Origin: an uncultured Collinsella sp. | GTDB lineage: Bacteria > Actinomycetota > Coriobacteriia > Coriobacteriales > Coriobacteriaceae | DNA: 13,066 bases | Reading direction: 5' to 3' | Assembly (NCBI GenBank): GCA_959020035.1 | Contig: CAUEQX010000046.1 | Span: 1 to 13,066, forward strand | Part shown: piece by piece, positions 1 to 6,504 of the stretch | How the letters are laid out: every line of letters begins with the position of its first letter | How positions within the stretch are numbered: position 1 is the stretch's first letter | The notes under the pieces: model-generated | Seen by the model: only the letters and a program-made list of their open reading frames with translations | The model's database searches: none | What the model was told of the DNA's origin: nothing | Program-made: the position numbers and the translations under genes

Positions 1-1
1 C

Positions 2-958
2 GAAAAGACGCTCGACTCCACGTTGTTTGTGCCCTATACGGCCGATGCCCGTGCGCACCTGCGTCCGATTCGCTTCCGCGCCGATATCGCCAACGTCAAC
101 CGCTGCGTGGGCACCATCTTGGGCAACGCGGTGACCAAGGCGCATCCCGAGGGCCTGCCCGCCGGCTCCATCACCATCGATTGCGATGGTTCGGCCGGTC
201 AGAGCTTTGGCGCCTTCCTGCCGCGCGGCATTACGCTCAACGTGTGCGGCGACGCCAACGACTACTTTGGCAAGGGCCTTTCGGGCGGCGAGGTGTCGGT
301 GCGCCCCAACCCGCATGCGACCTACAAGTTCGACGAGAACATCATCGTGGGCAACGTTGCGTTCTTTGGCGCTACGAGTGGCCGCGGCTTCATTAACGGC
401 CTGGCCGGCCAGCGCTTTGGCGTACGCAACTCCGGTGCCACGGTGGTGGTCGAGGGCTGCGGCAACCATGGCTGCGAGTACATGACGGGAGGTCTGGCGC
501 TCATCCTGGGCGAGGTCGGGCAGAACTTCGCCGCCGGCATGACGGGTGGCGTGGCTTACGTCTTTGACCAGTACGGCACGCTCGATGCCCGTGTGAACCA
601 CGAGAGCGTTGAGCTTAAAGCCCCGACGGCCGGTGAGCTGGCGCAGATTCGTGCGCTCGTCCAGGAGCACGTGGACGCGACGCAGAGCCCGCGCGGCATT
701 AAGCTGCTCTACAGCTTTGAGACGATGAGCAAGCACTTTGTGAAGGTCATTCCAACCGAGTACGAGCGCGTGCTGGCGATTGTCGCCGCCGCCGAGGCTG
801 CCGGCAAGACGCATGCGCAGGCAGAGGAGCTGGCGTTTGACATTGTGACCGGTCGCGCCGACGCCGCCGATGTCGCTCGCTTTGATGTGGCGGGTGGTGT
901 CGCTGGCGCTGCGCCCGCCACCGCCAGCTCTGTTGCTTCGACCAAGAAGGAGGCGTAA
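2..958 (+). CDS. gltB: Glutamate synthase large subunit, C-terminal part (5' end outside window)
   Basis: This is the last 318 codons of the glutamate synthase alpha subunit, which makes glutamate from 2-oxoglutarate and glutamine-derived ammonia in the cytoplasm. The frame is open from base 2, so the true start lies upstream; a TTG at 23 is internal. The visible part is the C-terminal right-handed beta-helix (GXGXG) domain. It has glycine-rich turns such as GSAGQSFGAFLPRG, GDANDYFGKGLSGGEVSVRP, GATSGRGF, NSGATVVVEG, GCEYMTGG and GQNFAAGMTGG. A helical tail follows, with the family-typical FVKVIPTEYERVL, and then an Ala-rich extension ending in KKEA. The structural domain packs the glutaminase and FMN/Fe-S synthase domains together in characterised enzymes; those domains are outside the window. 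The stop lies 5 bp before gltD, so the two genes are surely co-transcribed. Confidence 0.96.
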   Translation, partial: EKTLDSTLFVPYTADARAHLRPIRFRADIANVNRCVGTILGNAVTKAHPEGLPAGSITIDCDGSAGQSFGAFLPRGITLNVCGDANDYFGKGLSGGEVSVRPNPHATYKFDENIIVGNVAFFGATSGRGFINGLAGQRFGVRNSGATVVVEGCGNHGCEYMTGGLALILGEVGQNFAAGMTGGVAYVFDQYGTLDARVNHESVELKAPTAGELAQIRALVQEHVDATQSPRGIKLLYSFETMSKHFVKVIPTEYERVLAIVAAAEAAGKTHAQAEELAFDIVTGRADAADVARFDVAGGVAGAAPATASSVASTKKEA

Positions 959-963
959 GTGCC

Positions 964-2445
<1,482 letters not shown>

Positions 2446-2462
2446 AGTAGTCATTTAAGAAC

Positions 2463-2503
2463 GTCCCCAATGACTAGTCATTTTTTGTCTAGTCGTTGGG
2501 GAC
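2463..2503 (+). terminator. GTCCCC-ended hairpin after gltD, putative terminator
   Basis: A 15-bp stem pairs 2463-2477 (GTCCCCAATGACTAG) with 2489-2503 (CTAGTCGTTGGGGAC), around a T-rich 11-base loop. The only imperfection is T2471 opposite G2495, which is a G-U wobble in RNA made from the + strand. It starts 18 bp after the gltD stop, so termination of gltBD is the simplest role. The tail (ACTCTTTGCG) is a poor U-tract, so it may instead be a palindromic repeat or an RNA-stabilising structure. The left arm also belongs to a nested perfect palindrome, AATGACTAGTCATT (2469-2482). Confidence 0.5.
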
Positions 2504-2798
2504 ACTCTTTGCGAGCGATTTGCTCGTTTGTCGACGTACGGGTGTTCATTTGTCGACTTCTTGGGCTGTGGTCACCTGTTGTTTCTGTGGTGGCTGCGGG
2601 TATCTGGCTCAAAAGGGCGGGTTGGCCGTCTATGTTTACCTGCGGTTTTGTTGCGGTGCGCATTTTCGGTCAAGCTTTTCGTCAAGTGTTTGGTCAGCAT
2701 CTGGTTTGCAGCCGGAGGCCTATTTTGCCCGCGCTGGTCGTGACTGCCCACCCTCCTCGTAAGCTCAAATTGAGGTCCATCAGTTTGAGGAGGATGCC
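2504..2798 (+). other. Non-coding leader region upstream of the 235-residue gene
   Basis: I see no convincing gene here. A 110-codon open frame (2470-2802) starts inside the preceding hairpin, has no ribosome binding site and looks like no protein, so I treat it as chance. The stretch is T-rich compared with the genes. It holds two direct copies of TTTGTCGAC at 2527-2535 and 2549-2557, exactly 22 bp apart. Near its end it holds CCTCCTC at 2752-2758, complementary to the GAGGAGG ribosome binding site at 2787-2793, and CTCAAATTGAG at 2764-2774, whose first half can pair with TTTGAG at 2784-2789. No clear -10/-35 pair was found. Confidence 0.4.
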
Positions 2799-3506
2799 AT
2801 GACTGATCACGCTTTAGATCGAGCGCATCTGGCTGAAGCCGTCGGCAACGATATTGCCGACATGGCCCATTTTTGGATGCTGCGGAAGTTTCAGTTTTTG
2901 GAGCCGGCGCGCAAGCAGTTTGAGATCATTGTCGACCCGTGGCTCAGCTATCGCACTGAGCCTTCGCAAAACGAAATCATGGCCTACAACATGGCATTTA
3001 CCGATTGGCTGCTCTTCGAGCGCCCCTATCGCCATGGCAAGACGCTGCTCGAGCTGTATGTTGAAGAGCCGCCGGCATCGCTTTCGCCTGCCTCGCTCAA
3101 GCGGCTCGAGCAGGTACGCGACACGCAGTATTTCTCGCGCTTTGGCATTTTGGACAAGGATTCTGCGACTGGTATGGTCGCGCTGAAGGACACGCGCACC
3201 GACTGTCGCTTTGATGTCTACGACCCGCATATCGTGCAAAAGGAGCATTGGAACGACGGAGCGATTGCGGTGCGCCTCGCCTGCGTCGACGATGTCTGGC
3301 TGACGGCGGGACAACTCTATCTGTATGACATCGCGCGCCTGAGTGACACGGCGGTCGATGGGCCGGGTGCGGTGCATCCGGAGGACCTGCAGGATGGCTT
3401 TGACACCTCGTGCATCAGCTTCTTTTTGCGCCTGGTCCGCGACATCATGGGTGCCCAGGGGCGGTACGTGAAGTCGCTTAACATCTACGAGCAGGAGTGG
3501 GAGTAG
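2799..3506 (+). CDS. Uncharacterised 235-residue protein
   Basis: I do not recognise a family. The ATG at 2799 follows a very strong ribosome binding site (TTTGAGGAGGA, 2784-2794). The protein is soluble by sequence, with no signal peptide or membrane segment. It is rich in aromatic residues and acidic overall, with segments such as MAHFWMLRKFQFLEPARKQF near the N terminus and LNIYEQEWE at the end. Several Trp, Tyr and Phe residues are scattered through it, which suggests a compact globular fold. No catalytic motif or metal-binding cluster is evident. It stands alone: gltD ends 353 bp upstream and the next gene starts 243 bp downstream, beyond a palindromic repeat. Its codon use matches the neighbours, so it is very likely a real gene. 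Translation may be limited by pairing of the ribosome binding site with the upstream leader. Confidence 0.85.
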   Translation: MTDHALDRAHLAEAVGNDIADMAHFWMLRKFQFLEPARKQFEIIVDPWLSYRTEPSQNEIMAYNMAFTDWLLFERPYRHGKTLLELYVEEPPASLSPASLKRLEQVRDTQYFSRFGILDKDSATGMVALKDTRTDCRFDVYDPHIVQKEHWNDGAIAVRLACVDDVWLTAGQLYLYDIARLSDTAVDGPGAVHPEDLQDGFDTSCISFFLRLVRDIMGAQGRYVKSLNIYEQEWE

Positions 3507-3541
3507 GGGATGTAGCTGGTGTCGCCCTGCTGCCCTGACTT

Positions 3542-3600
3542 TGTCTCAATCTGTAACGTTTGGCGGCTGTTTGGGCCCGTAACTGTTACAGATCGAGACA
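3542..3600 (+). repeat. 59-bp palindromic repeat, copy A
   Basis: The arms are TGTCTCAATCTGTAAC (3542-3557) and GTTACAGATCGAGACA (3585-3600), complementary at 15 of 16 positions, around a 27-bp centre. This copy's centre is the most diverged of the five, though it keeps the TAACT before the right arm. It lies between two + strand genes. Same orientation as the other copies. Confidence 0.85.
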
Positions 3601-3704
3601 TTCCCCTGATGTTGCTGGGGTGGGGCTGCAACGTATTCCGTCCCCCCACATCCCCTCTTCCCTCCGTTAACCGATATGTTCGACTTTAGGTCGCTGCATT
3701 AGGT

Positions 3705-3710
3705 GATAAT
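3705..3710 (+). promoter_or_regulatory. Candidate -10 box for the amidohydrolase gene
   Basis: GATAAT (TGATAAT from 3704) resembles a sigma-70 type -10 hexamer and is the best match upstream of the amidohydrolase gene. The nearest -35-like hexamer, TTCGAC at 3679-3684, gives a 20-bp spacer, which is longer than ideal. A transcript would start around 3717, leaving a 33-nt leader before the ATG at 3750. Low certainty. Confidence 0.3.
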
Positions 3711-3749
3711 GGACAAATGTTCAAGTTAATCGTGAGGGAGGAGCTCGAT

Positions 3750-5120
3750 ATGGCGACTGCCGATCGTTCCACGTTGTTTATCAATGCGACCATTCTGGAT
3801 GGTTCGGAGCATATGGAGCCGCAACCCGATATGGCCGTGGCCGTTGAGCGCGGTGTCATCACGTGGATGGGGCCGAGTGCTGTGGCGCAGGCGCCTGCGG
3901 GTGCCGAGGTTATCGACCTGGCGGGTGCGTATCTCATGCCCGGTCTCATCAATATGCATGTGCATCTGTGCGGTTCGGGCAAGCCGGTTTCGGCGGGCGA
4001 TGCGGGCACGCTGATGAAGAAGCTCGATAATCCCGTGGGGCGCGCCATTGTGCGCCATATTCTTAAGGGCAGCGCCCAACAACAACTGGCAAGTGGCGTG
4101 ACCACGGTGCGCGGCGCGGGCGACCCGCTGTTTGCCGATCTGGCCGTGCGCGATGCTATCGATGCCGGCAAGTATCAAGGTCCTCGCCTGGTGGCGCCGG
4201 GAACGGGCGTCACGGTGCCGGGCGGCCATGGTGCAGGCTTGTTCGCCCAGGTGGCCAACAGTCCCGCCGAGGCAGCCGAACAGGTGCGTGACCTGTATGC
4301 GCGCGGTGCCGACGTCATTAAGCTGTTCGTAACGGGCGGCGTGTTCGATGCGACCGAGGTGGGCGAGCCGGGCGTGCTGCGTATGCCGGTGGAGGTTGCC
4401 ACGGCGGCATGCAAGGCGGCGCACGATATGGGCCTTCCGGTTATGGCCCATGTCGAGAGTACCGAGGGCGTGAAGGCCGCGCTTGAGGCCGGCGTTGACA
4501 CGATTGAGCACGGCGCTCCGTTGACACCCGAGATCTTGGAGCTGTACCGTGGCGCCGCGGGCACGCAGCTCGAGGGGCGTGCTCCGAGTGTGACCTGCAC
4601 TATCAGCCCGGCGCTGCCGTTTGTGTTGCTCGACCCGGAAAAGACCCATTCGACCGATACACAAAAGAAGAACGGCGACATCGTGTGCTCGGGCATCATC
4701 GAGAGCGCCCGTGCCGCACTGGAAGCTGGCGTTAAGGTGGGCCTTGGCACGGACTCGAGCTGCCCGTTCGTGACGCAGTACGACATGTGGCGTGAGGTGG
4801 CCTATTTTGCCAAGTACGTGGGTGTGAGTAACGCCTTCGCGCTGCATACGGCCACGCAGGTCAATGCCGAGCTGCTGGGGCTGGGCGGCGAGACCGGCAC
4901 AATCGAGTGCGGCAAGGCCGCCGATATCCTGGTGACGCGCAAGAATCCGCTCGATGACCTGTGCGCACTGCGTGAGCCGATGCACGTGATGTGCCGTGGT
5001 GATCTGGTGCGCAAACTCAAGGTGAAGCGTATTCCCGAGGTGGACGCCGAGCTCGACGCGATTATGGCCATGCCTGCCGAGGCGTTGGCCGAGGAGCTTG
5101 CCCGCGATGGCGTGGCGTAA
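3750..5120 (+). CDS. Metal-dependent amidohydrolase (imidazolonepropionase / Xaa-Pro-dipeptidase-like group)
   Basis: This 456-residue enzyme belongs to the amidohydrolase superfamily (PF01979 type) and should hydrolyse an amide bond, probably in a dipeptide or cyclic amide. The substrate cannot be told from sequence. The metal-site ligands are visible: H70 and H72 (NMHVHLCGSG), a probable carboxylated K191 (DVIKLFVTGG), H234 (VMAHVES), H254 (TIEHG) and D335 (GLGTDSS). This pattern fits a binuclear centre like that of the Xaa-Arg dipeptidase branch. The N-terminal beta-sandwich (about 5-60) and the C-terminal ADILV strand are complete. There is no signal peptide, so it is cytoplasmic. I chose the ATG at 3750 because GAGGGAGGAG (3734-3743) sits 6 bp before it; an in-frame ATG at 3717 would add 11 residues. 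The gene appears monocistronic and ends at a strong terminator. Confidence 0.9.
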   Translation: MATADRSTLFINATILDGSEHMEPQPDMAVAVERGVITWMGPSAVAQAPAGAEVIDLAGAYLMPGLINMHVHLCGSGKPVSAGDAGTLMKKLDNPVGRAIVRHILKGSAQQQLASGVTTVRGAGDPLFADLAVRDAIDAGKYQGPRLVAPGTGVTVPGGHGAGLFAQVANSPAEAAEQVRDLYARGADVIKLFVTGGVFDATEVGEPGVLRMPVEVATAACKAAHDMGLPVMAHVESTEGVKAALEAGVDTIEHGAPLTPEILELYRGAAGTQLEGRAPSVTCTISPALPFVLLDPEKTHSTDTQKKNGDIVCSGIIESARAALEAGVKVGLGTDSSCPFVTQYDMWREVAYFAKYVGVSNAFALHTATQVNAELLGLGGETGTIECGKAADILVTRKNPLDDLCALREPMHVMCRGDLVRKLKVKRIPEVDAELDAIMAMPAEALAEELARDGVA

Positions 5121-5171
5121 GCGCGCGATATGGCGATGCGACAAAGGGACAATCCTTTTGTCATAATCAGA

Positions 5172-5206
5172 AAAAGCCGAGGTCCCAGTGCGAGGTCTCG
5201 GCTTTT
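5172..5206. terminator. Bidirectional rho-independent terminator between convergent genes
   Basis: A 10-bp perfect stem pairs AAAAGCCGAG (5172-5181) with CTCGGCTTTT (5197-5206), around a 15-base loop. It has a run of T on the + strand side (TTTTATTT) and a run of A on the other side that becomes a U-tract on the - strand. It lies between the amidohydrolase (+, ends 5120) and the zinc-ribbon protein (-, ends 5228) and can serve both. A smaller imperfect hairpin (GACAAAGG / CCTTTTGTC, 5140-5162) precedes it on the + strand side. Confidence 0.85.
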
Positions 5207-5227
5207 ATTTGTCCCATGGTATGGCGG

Positions 5228-5701
5228 CTATGAGCGCGTCTCCATCTTGGCGTGGCACTTGGGGCAGGTGACGCGGATCTTGCCTTTGCCCTTGGGGACG
5301 GAGAGCATCTGGCCGCAGTTGGGGCACTTGAGGTATGCCGTGGTCTTGCGACCCTTCCACATCTTCTTGGCCGTGCGCTTGGCACGCTCAAAGTCTTCCT
5401 TGCTCGTTCCGGCCGCGCGTGAGGTGCTGGCCGCCGCAGCGCCGCCGCCCAAGCTGGCGACGAACTTGCCCAAGCCGGGAACATTGGCAGTCGCGGCGAC
5501 AAAGGCCTCGTTCTCCTTGCGACGTGCATCGATATTTTTGGACAGGCCGCGAAGCACGCCAATCACGATGACGGCGATGGCGATCCAGCTGAGCCACTGG
5601 ATGCGGGCCATCGATCCGATCATCGCGATGACGATGCCGGCAAAACCCATCACGATGGTGAGCTCGTCGGCGCCATTGCGACCCTTCATAAAGTCATTCA
5701 T
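5228..5701 (-). CDS. Small membrane protein with C-terminal zinc ribbon
   Basis: This 157-residue protein has two hydrophobic helices (about 15-31 and 35-50). A basic, Ala/Gly-rich linker follows, then a C-terminal zinc ribbon with C126-P-N-C129 and C146-P-K-C149 (CPNCGQMLSVPKGKG, then TCPKCHAKMETRS). The ribbon resembles those of small bacterial regulators and of MJ0042-type domains, and would sit in the cytoplasm. No enzymatic motif is present, so the function is unknown. The ATG at 5701 follows GAAAGG about 8 bases upstream; a second in-frame ATG lies at 5689. It is downstream of csoR on the same strand, with 113 bp between that includes a hairpin, so read-through from the copper operon is possible but not shown. 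It may have its own promoter. It ends at the shared terminator. Confidence 0.85.
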   Translation of the reverse strand: MNDFMKGRNGADELTIVMGFAGIVIAMIGSMARIQWLSWIAIAVIVIGVLRGLSKNIDARRKENEAFVAATANVPGLGKFVASLGGGAAAASTSRAAGTSKEDFERAKRTAKKMWKGRKTTAYLKCPNCGQMLSVPKGKGKIRVTCPKCHAKMETRS

Positions 5702-5756
5702 GCAAATTGCCTTTCATTCGATATGCTGCACGCCTTTATACCCGATTTAGAGCAAG

Positions 5757-5803
5757 GGGGACAGGTTAATCTGCACCAATGTGGCGCAAACGTACCTGTC
5801 CCC
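5757..5803 (-). ncRNA. Two-stem hairpin after csoR (possible terminator or structured repeat)
   Basis: Read on the - strand, a 47-base element folds symmetrically. It has a 10-bp outer stem (GGGGACAGGT / ACCTGTCCCC), a 5x5 internal loop, a 7-bp inner stem (TGCGCCA / TGGTGCA, with one G-U pair) and a 3-base loop (CAT). The one imperfect pair is a G-U wobble only in - strand RNA and an A-C clash on the + strand, so the - strand transcript is the likely functional form. It starts 11 bp after the csoR stop. No U-tract follows, so intrinsic termination is doubtful. It could be a dispersed palindrome or an mRNA stabiliser. Confidence 0.45.
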
Positions 5804-5814
5804 ATTGTCCCCAA

Positions 5815-6087
5815 TTACTTGGAGAGCTTGTCGACGACGCGTTCGATTTCGGCGAGCTTGGCGGCTTTGAGGTCTTCGTCGCCCGATTCGATTGCCGAAG
5901 TCACGCAGCCCTCGATATGCGCCTTGAGCACGTCGGCGTTAATGCGCGCGAGGAGCGCCTGTGTGGCCATGAGCTGCGTGGAAATATCGACGCAGTAGCG
6001 GTCCTCATCGACCATCCGCAGGATGCCGTCGATCTGACCGCGTGCCGTCTTGAGCATGCGGGTCACCGATTTATGGTCTGCCATCAT
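5815..6087 (-). CDS. csoR: Copper-sensing transcriptional repressor CsoR
   Basis: This 90-residue all-helical protein is of the CsoR/RcnR family (PF02583 type). The Cu(I) ligands of CsoR are all present with canonical spacing: C32, H57 and C61 (YCVDISTQLM, then KAHIEGCV). C32 to H57 is 25 residues and H57 to C61 is 4, as in the Mycobacterium tuberculosis protein (C36, H61, C65). The N-terminal helix has the usual RMLKTARGQIDGILRM pattern. The first of two adjacent ATGs (6087) is taken because GAGGA lies 6 bases upstream. The gene is the third of the copA-copZ-csoR unit, so the repressor should control its own level through the operator at 8903-8919. Copper binding is expected to release DNA. 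Nickel, formaldehyde and sulfide sensors of the family use other ligands, so copper is the best reading. Confidence 0.93.
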   Translation of the reverse strand: MMADHKSVTRMLKTARGQIDGILRMVDEDRYCVDISTQLMATQALLARINADVLKAHIEGCVTSAIESGDEDLKAAKLAEIERVVDKLSK

Positions 6088-6135
6088 AGCGGGTCCTCGT
6101 TTCTGGTCGATGGGGTCGAATGCTTCTGGTAGCTG

Positions 6136-6357
6136 CTACGCGGCGGCCACGGACAGGGCGTGGAACTTCTCGCCCGCGGCCTCGACAGCGGCGGCGAGCT
6201 GCTCGGCGGTCACGGGGTCGGCGCACTCCACCTGGACGGTCTGAGTCTCGTGGTCGGCGTCGGCGTCGGTTACGCCCGCAACGTTGAGCAGCGCGGTCTC
6301 GACGGTGGCATCGCAATGGCCGCACATGAGGCCGGAAGTCTTGATTGTGAAACGCAT
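6136..6357 (-). CDS. copZ: CopZ-like copper chaperone (heavy-metal-associated domain)
   Basis: A 73-residue single HMA-domain protein (ferredoxin-like fold). The metal-binding loop is GLMCGHC with C12 and C15; the more common form is GMTCxxC, so the Thr is replaced. The following DATVETALLNVAGVTDADAD is the usual helix and strand 2. It should carry Cu(I) in the cytoplasm to CopA and perhaps to CsoR. The start at 6357 is chosen because GAGAGGAA lies 6 bases upstream and the HMA fold begins there. A longer open frame up to 6468 runs through the hairpin at 6383-6476 and is not expected to be translated. The gene sits between copA and csoR in the same direction, 48 bp before csoR. A GHC-type loop also occurs in mercury-binding homologues, but the operon points to copper. 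Confidence 0.88.
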   Translation of the reverse strand: MRFTIKTSGLMCGHCDATVETALLNVAGVTDADADHETQTVQVECADPVTAEQLAAAVEAAGEKFHALSVAAA

Positions 6358-6382
6358 GGATATTCCTCTCTGTTGTGTCGGC

Positions 6383-6476
6383 TTTCCCAGGCACCCGACC
6401 TTGACCTTCAAGCCGTCGCTCGCGTACCAAAGTACGCGTCGCTCCTCTTTCAGGTCAATCTCGGGCACCTGGAAAA
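6383..6476 (-). ncRNA. Long imperfect hairpin between copA and copZ
   Basis: Two 45-base arms (6432-6476 and 6383-6427) face each other across a 4-base loop (TTTG on the - strand). Aligned without gaps, 33 of 45 positions pair in - strand RNA: a 16-bp basal stem, a 7-bp stem, a short 3-bp stem, and a 7-bp CGCGTAC / GTACGCG terminal stem. Symmetric internal loops lie between them, one of which is 5'-GA/GA-3', i.e. tandem sheared G-A pairs. Three positions are G-U in the - strand and A-C in the + strand, so the element is built for the operon transcript. No U-tract follows, arguing against a terminator. A role in setting the CopA:CopZ ratio, mRNA processing or stability is an inference. Confidence 0.55.
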
Positions 6477-6504
6477 CCCGTTCTAAATGGACTTAATGGT
6501 GAGC

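Noticed and set aside
2470..2802. 110-codon + strand open frame before the 235-residue gene
   Set aside because: It starts inside a hairpin, has no ribosome binding site, a composition unlike a protein, and overlaps the real start codon of the next gene.
3601..3660. G-run/C-run pairing near 3616-3655 as a terminator
   Set aside because: Only 5-6 bp pair cleanly, the partner runs can slip, and no T-tract follows.
3726..5144. 472-codon - strand open frame
   Set aside because: Shadow of the amidohydrolase, rich in His and Arg as expected for an antisense frame.
6358..6468. N-terminal extension of copZ by 37 codons
   Set aside because: It would translate through the 94-nt hairpin, and a good ribosome binding site and the HMA fold both start at 6357.
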